Shown in pieces: positions 24,700-33,813 of a stretch of DNA of 64,000 nt (within the stretch, counting starts at the first letter, position 1; every line of letters starts with the position of its first letter). Both the position numbers and the translations under genes were made by a program. The stretch lies in assembly GCA_963667455.2 (NCBI GenBank), contig CAXXFR010000019.1, positions 62,001-126,000 on the forward strand, in the 5' to 3' direction. The notes under the pieces are model-generated. The model worked only from the letters and a program-made list of their open reading frames with translations, was not told where the DNA came from and did not search any database. This DNA comes from Bin55 sp963667455. Lineage in GTDB: Bacteria > Pseudomonadota > Gammaproteobacteria > Pseudomonadales > Azotimanducaceae.

Positions 24700-26196
24700 A
24701 TGAACCCATATTCTTCAGACATCCTTTCCAACGGTTGCACAGTGCGTAAGTCTCATCGATGGACGCCGACCAGGGGGACGGTCAAACCAGGTGGTCTTGG
24801 CGTGCTGGCACTTGCAGCATTCCTGCTCCTACTGGTCGGATGTGGAAACCCAGAAGGAGCAAGCGAGAACGCGAGTGTAGACGGGGAGACTGCCGAGTCG
24901 CAGAATCAGGAACCCGCAGTCGCTGAACCGCCGGGAATGAACTTCTATCACGGGTCGTTCGAGGATGCTCTCGCACTTGCAGAAGCAGGAGACAAGAAGG
25001 TCTTCGTCGACGTGTACACCACTTGGTGCGGACCTTGCATCGTCATGCAGGAAACTGTGTTTCCGTTGCCCGAAGTCGGCGAATACTTCAACGCTCGATT
25101 CGTCAACTTCAAACTCGATGCCGAGAACGAAGACCAAAACGGACCCGAGATTGCGGCACGATACGACATTGGCGTTTATCCAACGTATCTGATACTCGAG
25201 AGCGATGGAACCGAGCTGAGTCGAGCAACCCACGCTATGTCGGGTAGTCAGTTCATTGAGTTAGCAAGCCGCATGCTCGGGGAGAGCGAGTCGACTTTCG
25301 AACAAAGTCTGGCCCGTTACGAATCCGGAGATCGAGACCAGGAATTCGTCCAGCAGTTGCTTTTGGATGTGATTGTCGAGACTGGACTGGAATACATGCC
25401 CAAGGAATTGGAGGCAATGCGTGCGCAATACGAACGACATGCTCAGTTCAAGTTGATTGCGGACGAGTACTTCGAGAGCAGAGACTATTCGGAGTTGGTC
25501 AACGAGACGGACGCACGATTGGTTTTGTACTACCGCGACAAGACCATGAGAGGCGACGAACTGGTCGAGTATGTCTTTGAGAATTTCGAACAGTTCCTAG
25601 AGGTCTCGACCGACGCCGCAATGAGCCAGTTCGTGTTGAATTCGACTTGGTATGCCGCTCTGGAGGCCGCTCAATCGGGGGATGAGACCTACGTTCGGTT
25701 CATCGAGGAAATCGAAGCGGAACCACTTAGCCGAGCCGGGGACTATGAGAGACAGAGAGACCCCGAGAGTCGGCTGGTGCCGGAACAGCTCCGCGAGACT
25801 CTCGAGTTCATCTACTTGGAGTCAAGAGAAGATTGGGACGCGTTGCTGGCTAAGCACCAACAGCGAATCGAAGAGTCAGATGTCGAATCACGTGCCCGAC
25901 GCTACAGCTCGGCGGCTCGCTCAATGTCACGGTCAGACAATCCCGAGCACGTTGACTTGGCGACTCAATACGCCAAGAGAGCATTCGACATGGATCAAGT
26001 TGATCCACTGATCGCCGTTGACTATGTCAGCATATTGATCGGACGTGACGAAATGGAGAAAGCCAGAAAGGTCGGTGCCCAGTATCGATCTGGTCTTTCG
26101 GATTCGAGTGCAGACCAAGATCGCCTAGAGATCTTCAATCGAATCGTCGGAGCTGTATTGGCTGCAGATGTTGAGGAAGTCGTCGAAGGCACTTAG
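24700..26196 (+). CDS. Thioredoxin-fold lipoprotein with helical C-terminal extension
   Basis: 498 residues from ATG 24700 (a GTG 14 codons later would also fit the signal). A hydrophobic stretch (VLALAAFLLLLVGC) ends in a lipobox, LVGC. The thioredoxin-like domain spans about 85-190, with the active-site motif TTWCGPCIVMQ and the cis-proline segment DIGVYPTYLILES. It belongs to the DUF255/thioredoxin-7-like group. The remaining ~300 residues are helical with TPR-like repeats in the last third (DLATQYAKRAFDMDQVDPL). Anchored outside the cytoplasm, it would reduce or form disulfides in exported proteins. The gene is separated from the FG-GAP operon by 228 bp without obvious features. No thioredoxin reductase partner is nearby. 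Confidence 0.8.
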   Translation: MNPYSSDILSNGCTVRKSHRWTPTRGTVKPGGLGVLALAAFLLLLVGCGNPEGASENASVDGETAESQNQEPAVAEPPGMNFYHGSFEDALALAEAGDKKVFVDVYTTWCGPCIVMQETVFPLPEVGEYFNARFVNFKLDAENEDQNGPEIAARYDIGVYPTYLILESDGTELSRATHAMSGSQFIELASRMLGESESTFEQSLARYESGDRDQEFVQQLLLDVIVETGLEYMPKELEAMRAQYERHAQFKLIADEYFESRDYSELVNETDARLVLYYRDKTMRGDELVEYVFENFEQFLEVSTDAAMSQFVLNSTWYAALEAAQSGDETYVRFIEEIEAEPLSRAGDYERQRDPESRLVPEQLRETLEFIYLESREDWDALLAKHQQRIEESDVESRARRYSSAARSMSRSDNPEHVDLATQYAKRAFDMDQVDPLIAVDYVSILIGRDEMEKARKVGAQYRSGLSDSSADQDRLEIFNRIVGAVLAADVEEVVEGT

Positions 26197-26331
26197 TGTT
26201 TGCCCTGATTCTGCCGCACTCGAGGCGAGTTGGCCAAGTTTCGAATTCGCTCCCACCCCTTCGTTCGAATCGGTCGGGAGTGGGTAAGATAATCTCTGAA
26301 CATGTGACAACGGTCATGAGGGATCCGAGGC

Positions 26332-26817
26332 ATGAATTTGAAAGTCAATGGCACTGAACACAACGTGGGTGAGATCGACCCACAAACCCCGTTGTTGTGG
26401 GTGCTGCGGGACACGCTGAATCTAGTGGGTACAAAGTTCGGTTGTGGAATCACGCAGTGTGGAGCTTGCACTGTCTTGATCGACGGAACCGCAATAAAGT
26501 CCTGTGGACTCCCAATTTCAGCCGTTGGAGCTGCCGAAGTTACAACCATCGAGGGACTTGCAAGTCCAGCCGGAGAATTGAATTCTCTACAACAGGCTTG
26601 GGTGGATTTGGACGTGGCGCAATGTGGCTACTGTCAGTCGGGCCAGATCATGGCGGCAGAGGCACTGCTACGGACCAACCCCAATCCAACGGACTCCGAG
26701 ATCGATCAAGCGATGGAGTCCAACCTTTGTAGATGTGGAACCTACATCCGCATTCGAGAAGCCGTCAAGAAGGCTGCTCGCCAGAGTGGGATATCCAGTT
26801 TGGGAGAGCGGCAATGA
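26332..26817 (+). CDS. (2Fe-2S)-binding subunit of a molybdenum hydroxylase (IorA-like)
   Basis: 161 residues. The N-terminal plant-type ferredoxin domain has Cys in GTKFGCGITQCGACTVLIDG and SCGLPIS, the C-terminal helical [2Fe-2S] domain has VAQCGYCQSGQIM and SNLCRCGTYIRI. All eight cluster ligands are present. These two clusters pass electrons from the molybdopterin subunit to a membrane or cytochrome acceptor in the xanthine-oxidase family; the FAD subunit is absent, as in isoquinoline 1-oxidoreductase (IorAB). Its TGA overlaps the ATG of the large subunit (26814), so they are translated together. Substrate unknown (N-heterocycle or aldehyde). Confidence 0.9.
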   Translation: MNLKVNGTEHNVGEIDPQTPLLWVLRDTLNLVGTKFGCGITQCGACTVLIDGTAIKSCGLPISAVGAAEVTTIEGLASPAGELNSLQQAWVDLDVAQCGYCQSGQIMAAEALLRTNPNPTDSEIDQAMESNLCRCGTYIRIREAVKKAARQSGISSLGERQ

Positions 26818-29102
26818 CTAGTCTGAACTATGCCGATATTGGGAACGTGGTTCCCGCAGTTACCGGAGAACCATCGGGGTCGAGCTCTTTAGCCGATCTG
26901 CGAATTGACAAAGTCGGTCGTCGCCAGTTCTTGAAGCTCACAGGAGTGGTAGGCGGCGGATTGATGTTGGCCTTTCATCTGCCGAAGGCAGTTGCGGCTG
27001 AAACCGGCGCTGCATTTGCACCGGACGGCTACATCAAGATCGATTCCAATGGAATCTTGCTCTATGCCAAGAACCCTGAAATCGGCCAGGGGGTCAAGAC
27101 TTCGTTGCCGATGATCATCGCCGAGGAGCTCGACGCTGCTTGGTCCGATGTCGAAGTTCTCCAAGCGCCCATCGATCAGACCCTATATGGGTTTCAGTTT
27201 GCTGGCGGATCGATGTCGATTCCCACGAATTGGAACATTCTTCGACGTTCAGGCGCGACCGCACGCCAAATGCTGGTAAACGCCGCTGCAAGACGATGGG
27301 GTGTTGACGCTGGTTCGCTCCGGACAGCCGATAGTCACGTTATCAACAAAGCCAACAACCAAAAGTTGGCTTACACGGAATTGGCATCGGCAGCGGCTAG
27401 CCTGCCCGTACCAGATGCCGACAAAGTCGCTCTCAAGGACCCGAAGCAGTTCAAATTGCTTGGAACGCGGATTACCGGTGTGGACAACGAAGCACTGGTC
27501 ACCGGCAAGGCTCTGTTTGGCGTCGACGTCACAGTTCCGGGCATGAAGTACGCAGTCTACGAGAAATGTCCTTCCATTGGAGGATCAGTCAAGTCGGCCA
27601 ACCTCGACGAAGTCAAGAAGATGCTTGGAGTTCGAGATGCATTTGTTGTGCAGGGGAACGCCAATGCAATGGAGCTGGTTCCCGGAGTCGCCATCGTTGC
27701 CGATAGCACATGGGAGGCAATCCAAGCGAAACGGCAATTGACTGTTGAATGGGATCTCACGAATGCTTCGACGGACAGTTGGAGCAACGCAAAATCTGAA
27801 GCGGAGCGCTTAACCAGAGACCCGGGACCGAGCGTCGTCGACGTTGGCGATGTGGACTCAGCGTTCGAGAGCAGTGCGCACATGGTAACGGGGTTCTACA
27901 CCTACCACTTCGTAAGCCACGCTCCGTTGGAACCACAGAACTGCACAGCATCATTCAAGGATGGCGAGTTGGAGATGTGGTCTCCCACACAAACGCCCCC
28001 GCAGGGGCTTGCGAGTGCTGCAAGAGTAGTTGGAATCAATCCGAGTAAAGTCACGCTGCATCAGATGCGTTGCGGTGGAGGCTTTGGCCGAAGGCTCTAC
28101 AACGACTTCATGTGTGAAGCGGCTGCAATAGCGAAGCAAGCCGGAGTTCCGATCAAGTTGCAGTGGACGCGAGAAGACGACATCGCCTACGATCTGTTTC
28201 GTGCCGGCGGATTTCACCGGATGGATGGATCGATCGATCAAGAAGGCAAGGTCTCTGGTTGGCGTGATCGGTTCATCACATTTTCCAACGATGGACGTAG
28301 ACCAGTGAGCGGCGGGCACATCACACCCGATGTGTTTCCCGGTGGCCTGTTGGCGAATCTACGAGTCGAACAGACCCCACTGGAGTGGAAGAACCGATGT
28401 GCCGCATGGCGTGCACCAGGATCGAATGTATTCGGATTTGTCGTCGGTAGCTTCGTGCATGAGCTGGCCGTAGCCGCTGGTAGAGATCATCTCGATGTCT
28501 TGTTGGAGATGCTGGGCGAATCTCGGCAGCTGTCACCTCGAGGCTTGAATACTGGACGGGCCGCTGGAGTGGTTCGACTGGCCGCCGAAAAAGCTGGATG
28601 GGGCAAGGAACTGCCAAAACAGCGCGGTATGGGCGTTGCTTTCTATTACAGCCACATGGGTCACATCGCCGAAGTCGCCGAAGTCAGTGTTAGCGACACG
28701 GGGCAGACCGTTACGAACACATCGGGTCAATCCAAACCTCGACGAAACGTCCGTGTTCACAGGGTCACGGTCGCAGCCGATGTAGGACCGATCATCAATC
28801 TGAGCGGTGCTGAGAATCAAGTTCAGGGATCAGTTGTCGATGGATTGTCGACGATGGGACTTTCCGTAACCTTTGAAGATGGGCGTGCAAAACAGACCAA
28901 CTTCAACCAGTATCCGTTGTTGCGGATGCCGGCGACCCCCGACGTTGCCGTGCATTTTGTGGATAGTGACTATTCGCCTACAGGGCTTGGCGAACCAGCG
29001 TTACCTCCGCTTGCACCTGCTATGTGCAATGCGATTTACTCGGCTTGCGGATTTCGCATTCGCACCTTGCCCATCAGCGAAGAGGGATTCTTTATCGTCT
29101 AG
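26814..29102 (+). CDS. Molybdopterin-binding subunit of a molybdenum hydroxylase (IorB/aldehyde oxidase family)
   Basis: 762 residues from ATG 26814. An N-terminal twin-arginine signal, GRRQFLKLTGVVGGGLMLAF, indicates export of the folded, cofactor-loaded complex. Then comes the aldehyde-oxidase N-terminal text (GITGVDNEALVTGKALFGVD) and the molybdopterin-binding segments QMRCGGGFGRRLYNDFM (Q/GGGFG motif), WRAPGSN and GLGEPALPPLAPAMCNAI near the C-terminus, whose Glu (GLGEPA) corresponds to the catalytic base. Together with the preceding subunit this is an IorAB-type two-subunit enzyme without an FAD protein, so electrons probably go to a periplasmic cytochrome. The maturation chaperone (XdhC) is not in the window. 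Confidence 0.9.
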   Translation: MTSLNYADIGNVVPAVTGEPSGSSSLADLRIDKVGRRQFLKLTGVVGGGLMLAFHLPKAVAAETGAAFAPDGYIKIDSNGILLYAKNPEIGQGVKTSLPMIIAEELDAAWSDVEVLQAPIDQTLYGFQFAGGSMSIPTNWNILRRSGATARQMLVNAAARRWGVDAGSLRTADSHVINKANNQKLAYTELASAAASLPVPDADKVALKDPKQFKLLGTRITGVDNEALVTGKALFGVDVTVPGMKYAVYEKCPSIGGSVKSANLDEVKKMLGVRDAFVVQGNANAMELVPGVAIVADSTWEAIQAKRQLTVEWDLTNASTDSWSNAKSEAERLTRDPGPSVVDVGDVDSAFESSAHMVTGFYTYHFVSHAPLEPQNCTASFKDGELEMWSPTQTPPQGLASAARVVGINPSKVTLHQMRCGGGFGRRLYNDFMCEAAAIAKQAGVPIKLQWTREDDIAYDLFRAGGFHRMDGSIDQEGKVSGWRDRFITFSNDGRRPVSGGHITPDVFPGGLLANLRVEQTPLEWKNRCAAWRAPGSNVFGFVVGSFVHELAVAAGRDHLDVLLEMLGESRQLSPRGLNTGRAAGVVRLAAEKAGWGKELPKQRGMGVAFYYSHMGHIAEVAEVSVSDTGQTVTNTSGQSKPRRNVRVHRVTVAADVGPIINLSGAENQVQGSVVDGLSTMGLSVTFEDGRAKQTNFNQYPLLRMPATPDVAVHFVDSDYSPTGLGEPALPPLAPAMCNAIYSACGFRIRTLPISEEGFFIV

Positions 29103-29275
29103 TTGCTCGGTTGCTGTTGCGATGGTCCACAAGACTGTCGTAGCTGGACAAGAGAAGATTCACGACATGCGCGTTGAGACGCGGCATGGTTCATTGGTTA
29201 GCTCTAACTGGGTGAGTCGGGCGTAAAGCGGGGAAGCCAGGTAGCTTCGACTCATTCGTTGTCTGCGGAGAACGG

Positions 29276-31915
29276 CTAGACGGGAAGATCTTTGTCGTCC
29301 AACAAGGTCACGGAACCCGAACTTCCGTCCACCTCGACTATCTGGCCGTCCTGGAGATCATCGACTGCTCCTACAACACCTGCGACACAGGGCTTGCCGT
29401 ACTCCCTCGCGACAAGAGCTCCGTGTTGCAGCTCTCCTCCAACCTCAAGCACGATTGCGGCAACGTCTACGAACAGAGGTGTCCATCCGGGATCCGTTGT
29501 GTAGGCCACAAGAATGTCTCCGGGTTGCACGCTCTTGGTTGTTGGATCGTGTACGACATTGACTATGCCTCGCGCAACACCCGGCGAAACCGGCGTGCCG
29601 TTCCACTGATTCTCCAATGCTGGTCTGATCGGTCGAAGGATGCGGCCTCTGGAGTCAATCATGTGGGGAAAGTGACGAACCCGTTTCAGCCGATCATGGG
29701 TGGCTTTTCGGGCCGTGAGTTTGTCGCAAAGATCGAAGCTCGGGTCAGACTCCGCAGCCGCGATTTCGTCGATCTTCAACTCAAAGATGTCGTTGGGGTC
29801 ATCGAGCCGCCCCATCCTGTTCCATTCCTCGCCCAATTGAATTAGTCGTTCGCGAATCTTCACATTCATCATCGCAAATTGATGCTTGGGCATCTCGCGA
29901 CTGTGTTGCAGAGCCTCGAGGACTTGGTGCGCTTTCCAGATCTTGCGATACGTTCGCTTGGTGCAGTGCTCACCAAGCTGTCTTAGTGCTGTATCGCGAT
30001 TCACTTGAGCTTGTTCCAGAACTTCGGCGGGATTGCTTGCGGATTCTGATCGCATGTAGCCGAGTTGTTGGAGAAGCAACGCCGGTCGTTCTCGGTATTT
30101 TGGTCGAGCCAAGTCCATTTCCAGAGGTCCTCGGCAACCGAACTGCTTGTTGAACGCTTGCCACTGCGACAGGAATTGGTGATTCAAGACTCCGGTCTGC
30201 AATTGATGCTCTAGTCCCTTGAGATCCTCGTAGGCTTTCTGGGGAAGCAAGTGCGCGAGTCGGTACATTTCGATTCCCATGTCTCGAACCAGATCGCTTC
30301 CGCCTGCCTTGACACTCTCGATCAATTGCTTTGCAGTCTCGCTGGATTGCTTCTTCGCGATTTGGGTCAGTTCAAACGTACCAGACATCACAGATGCGTA
30401 GAGTGCAGGCAGTGTTGCTTTCACGGCGACACGAGCGTAGGCTGCCAACAGACTGTCGATGAGCTCCTTGATCGGTTGGGAGGAATCGACACCGTTCACG
30501 AAGTCTTCATAGACCTTCACTTCCCTCAGATACTTCCTATGAAACGCATCGAACTTGAACAGCATTTGCATTGCTGACCCGAAGGTCGCTCGAATAGACC
30601 AAAAGGCCTTCATGAAGTTCGCAATGAGTAGAGCGACACCCTTCACAGTTCGCAGGTTGGCGCGGTAGCGAGAGAAATCAACGGTTGCGTAGAGTTCGGC
30701 GAGTGATACATCGACAAGCCGTCTTTGGTCGGCGAATTGCTTCGGATCGAAGTAGTCGAGCATCAGCGACAGGTTCATGTACAACCTCACTCCCGATGTG
30801 AACATGAACCCAGAACCAACCGTAGTATCGAGATAACTCTTGCTCAGCGCATGCTCGGCAAATTTGCGGATCACATAGAGGTGAAAGTCGGCGGTCAGGG
30901 GAGAGACAGCCCCTGCCATCGTGATTCCGTCAGCTAGACTTGGATCCACGTAGAGACGACGAGGCTGTCCCGGCTCGGTTTGCATCTCGTTGGGAAGTGG
31001 AACCCAGTTGGTTATCGGCCGTGCTTGAACGACCTGTACTCGAGAGTCGGCGATGGCAACTTCCATATCGACAGGTTCGCCACGATACTGTTCAACCGAG
31101 ACTACGGTGTCGATCAGAGATTCCAGCAGAGAATCGGACAACAACACCGATCCTCCGGTTTGATCTTCAGCGCTGTTCCGATAGTCGACAACCTCGCGGG
31201 TGTACTTGTTTACCGTCCATGACTCGGGTGTGACGAGCCCACCGACCAAGTCCTCCCCCATTCCACTATGCACGTTGATGAGGATTTCGTCGAAGTCGTT
31301 GCTAGTTGGATTGATTGAGAATGCGACTCCTGAAATGTCGCAATCCACCTGTTGCTGAACCAGCACTCCGATCCCTCCGAGTTCGAGAGGAATGCCGTTC
31401 TCGTGCTTGTACTTGATCACACGGGGTGCAAATGCACTCTTGAAACAGTCTTTGAGTGCCCGTTCAACGTCTGGACATCTGACACCGATGAACGACTCGT
31501 ACATACCGGCAAAACTGAGGTGTGGCAGATCTTCCGCGACACCGGAAGACCGCACTACCCACTGTTCGCTGAACGTGAGCAAACTCATCAACTGATTGAG
31601 AATTGTTCGTTGATTCGTGGTGACTTCGAGTCCTTCAATGGATCGCTGAATCTCGGTGCACAGTTTTTCGCAAGAATGAAAGTCGAGAGGAGCATCCAAC
31701 TGGAAGGAGTCGGAGAGCTTTCTCCATTCGCTCGAAGAATCAAGAAGGTCGTCCCAGTCCGCAAAGAACGGGGTTGCAACCACGAATCCGGGAGGAACGT
31801 CGAATCCTTCAGTTCTAAGCTGAGCCAGTGAGAGTGCTTTGCCGCCCACCAGAGAGATCGAAGACTGTGATGCCTCGTCGAGATCAATGACAAACTGGTT
31901 AGTCGAGTTGGTCAC
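29276..31915 (-). CDS. PEP/pyruvate-binding domain enzyme, rifampin-phosphotransferase-like
   Basis: 879 residues on the minus strand. Residues 1-310 are the ATP-grasp PPDK_N domain (VGGKALSLAQLRTEGFDVPPGFVV, QWVVRSSGVAEDLPHLSFAGMYESF, and AFSINPTSNDFDEILINVHSG). A long helical middle region (about 330-780) separates it from the C-terminal swivelling domain, with the phosphorylated His in GGELQHGALVAREYGKPC. The length and order match rifampin phosphotransferases and related dikinases rather than PEP synthase, which has an additional C-terminal PEP barrel. The true substrate may be a natural ansamycin or another small molecule; antibiotic inactivation is a possibility, not shown. It lies alone between convergent and divergent neighbours, with 254 bp without features before the VRR-NUC gene. 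Confidence 0.75.
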   Translation of the reverse strand: MTNSTNQFVIDLDEASQSSISLVGGKALSLAQLRTEGFDVPPGFVVATPFFADWDDLLDSSSEWRKLSDSFQLDAPLDFHSCEKLCTEIQRSIEGLEVTTNQRTILNQLMSLLTFSEQWVVRSSGVAEDLPHLSFAGMYESFIGVRCPDVERALKDCFKSAFAPRVIKYKHENGIPLELGGIGVLVQQQVDCDISGVAFSINPTSNDFDEILINVHSGMGEDLVGGLVTPESWTVNKYTREVVDYRNSAEDQTGGSVLLSDSLLESLIDTVVSVEQYRGEPVDMEVAIADSRVQVVQARPITNWVPLPNEMQTEPGQPRRLYVDPSLADGITMAGAVSPLTADFHLYVIRKFAEHALSKSYLDTTVGSGFMFTSGVRLYMNLSLMLDYFDPKQFADQRRLVDVSLAELYATVDFSRYRANLRTVKGVALLIANFMKAFWSIRATFGSAMQMLFKFDAFHRKYLREVKVYEDFVNGVDSSQPIKELIDSLLAAYARVAVKATLPALYASVMSGTFELTQIAKKQSSETAKQLIESVKAGGSDLVRDMGIEMYRLAHLLPQKAYEDLKGLEHQLQTGVLNHQFLSQWQAFNKQFGCRGPLEMDLARPKYRERPALLLQQLGYMRSESASNPAEVLEQAQVNRDTALRQLGEHCTKRTYRKIWKAHQVLEALQHSREMPKHQFAMMNVKIRERLIQLGEEWNRMGRLDDPNDIFELKIDEIAAAESDPSFDLCDKLTARKATHDRLKRVRHFPHMIDSRGRILRPIRPALENQWNGTPVSPGVARGIVNVVHDPTTKSVQPGDILVAYTTDPGWTPLFVDVAAIVLEVGGELQHGALVAREYGKPCVAGVVGAVDDLQDGQIVEVDGSSGSVTLLDDKDLPV

Positions 31916-32169
31916 AAGTCGGATTGGGTAGGTGTTTGGCTTCTAGGGTGTGATCGGACTGTGTTTGGCGCTTAGTTGGGTTGACGGAAGTGTGCCCATC
32001 CATGTTCGCGTCTTGTATCCAAGAGCAAGTATGTACTAATCAACCGAACGGAGCTCGGCGAAGAGGCGGACTTGCAACAACGAGGGTCAAGCCCACGATT
32101 CGCTTGCGTACAATTCACTCAGAACAAATGTCCAGTATTTCAAACTTCGATTAACAGGTCGCTAGAGCG

Positions 32170-33813
32170 TTGCAATCAGTCTTGGATCCAGATTCCGTAG
32201 TCCCGCTCAGGGCGAGTGATCCTCCTCCAGATCACTACTACGCTCGGAATCTCCTCGCAGTTGTCACAACGGTGCTCGACCAATATCGAGATTTACTCAC
32301 CGAAATCGAACTCGACTACGCGAACACTCTCTTTCGGTTATCTGACGACGCCATTCGGCTCAGAGCTCGAATAGCGTGTCGAAAGGGGCCTGTCTATTTC
32401 GTCGATTCCATGAAGTATGCCGAAATTGACGATCTTGATTCCGCCATATCGGAGTTGCAGACAAACGAAATCGTTGAGTTGGTTCCCTCTATCCCCGGAG
32501 ATAGCATCCTCGAACGACTCTCGCGAAAGCAGTTGAGCGAGGTGTTCCCTCTCGTCAAGCCACGTACTCCGAAGAGCCAGTACGTCAACACGATCGCCTG
32601 TCGATATAGCGAACGTCGCATTCGAGAAGTAGTCGCACAGCACCGAAGTTGGTTCATACTTGCCGACCAAACACTGCTGGATTTCTTTCAGCTGTTGTTC
32701 TTTGGCGATCGGTATAGTGATCTGAGTTCCTTTGTCGTTAGAGATCTCGGCATCGTCAACTACGAGAATTACGAACTAAAGCCCGATGACCGTTTGTTCC
32801 ATTCGAGGGATGAACTCGACACCTATCTTGAATGGTGCGCCGCTAGCGAGTCGCTCGCACTTGCGGAGGAAGAAGGAAATTTGGGCCGCTCCTTAGCTCA
32901 GTCGATTCTTGAAGTTCTTGACCGGACGACAGTGAACCGAGTTCTGATTCGTTACAGAGACCGAATTCTCAATCGTCTAGGCCGAGAGCTCGAGCGGAAG
33001 GGTCAACATCGACTTGCGATGAGAGCTTATCGACGATCGACTCGACATCCAGCTCGGGAGCGCATAGTCCGTGTGCTCCATCGATCGAAGAAGAGGAGGT
33101 GGGCTCGACAGCTCCAACAAACCATCATTTCGTCGCCGTGGAACATCGAAGAATTGCAGTTCGCGCAGCGATTTGGAACTAGGAAGAAGGTCGAAGATCG
33201 CTATCAAATCGACCAACACATACTCGAAGAGGATCCAGAATCCTCAATTGAAGAATATGCCTTGCACAAGCTGACGGAGCTGGGAGGTAATGGATGGCAT
33301 CTCGAGAACGCATTTCCTATGTCGTTGTTCGGCTTGGCCTATTGGGACTGGATGTTCGTCTCGGTTCCAGGTGCATTCACCAATCCGTTTCAGGTTGGTC
33401 CCACCGACCTGTACTGGCCGGAGTTCATGGCGGATCGGAAAACTCTGTGCAAGGATCCATTGGACCAATCGGAATCGGTCATTGGCGTGGTTCTCAAGAC
33501 CTACGCAGCCAAGATAAACATCGCGAATCCGTTGGTAAGTTGGGCGCTGCTCCCAGAACGGGCGCTCCGAACGATTGTGGCCGCAATCGGGGAAGACGAC
33601 TTGCGAAAGTTGCTTCGCCTTGTTGGTTCGGATCTACAGCAGATGCGCTCTGGATTCCCTGACCTCACACTGATCGATTCAAGCGGATCGTATGAGTTTG
33701 TCGAGGTCAAGGGCTTAGGCGACAGAGTTCAGAAGAACCAGCGGATTTGGCTGAACGCATTGGCTGAAGCGAAGTTGCCGGTGCGTGTCCTGCAGTTTGT
33801 GGAACCTCCTTGA
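32170..33813 (+). CDS. VRR-NUC domain nuclease, FAN1-like
   Basis: 547 residues with a TTG start (no strong ribosome-binding site). The C-terminal ~120 residues carry the VRR-NUC signature: SGFPDLTLIDSSG (Asp) and YEFVEVKGLGDRVQKNQRIWL (E-x-K and Gln). The domain just before it, with VGPTDLYWPEFMADR and the ~270 helical residues upstream (QHRLAMRAYRRSTRHPARERI, TPR-like), follows the layout of FAN1-type nucleases. The family cuts flap and interstrand-crosslink structures. The stop overlaps the TTG of the helicase gene, so the two are translationally coupled and are likely to act together on branched DNA. A SAP DNA-binding region is not evident at the N-terminus. Confidence 0.85.
   Translation: MQSVLDPDSVVPLRASDPPPDHYYARNLLAVVTTVLDQYRDLLTEIELDYANTLFRLSDDAIRLRARIACRKGPVYFVDSMKYAEIDDLDSAISELQTNEIVELVPSIPGDSILERLSRKQLSEVFPLVKPRTPKSQYVNTIACRYSERRIREVVAQHRSWFILADQTLLDFFQLLFFGDRYSDLSSFVVRDLGIVNYENYELKPDDRLFHSRDELDTYLEWCAASESLALAEEEGNLGRSLAQSILEVLDRTTVNRVLIRYRDRILNRLGRELERKGQHRLAMRAYRRSTRHPARERIVRVLHRSKKRRWARQLQQTIISSPWNIEELQFAQRFGTRKKVEDRYQIDQHILEEDPESSIEEYALHKLTELGGNGWHLENAFPMSLFGLAYWDWMFVSVPGAFTNPFQVGPTDLYWPEFMADRKTLCKDPLDQSESVIGVVLKTYAAKINIANPLVSWALLPERALRTIVAAIGEDDLRKLLRLVGSDLQQMRSGFPDLTLIDSSGSYEFVEVKGLGDRVQKNQRIWLNALAEAKLPVRVLQFVEPP

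Noticed and set aside
26197..26331. Moco riboswitch upstream of the molybdenum hydroxylase
   Set aside because: Short GC-rich inverted repeats exist (CCCAC/GTGGG) but the conserved Moco-element layout was not seen.
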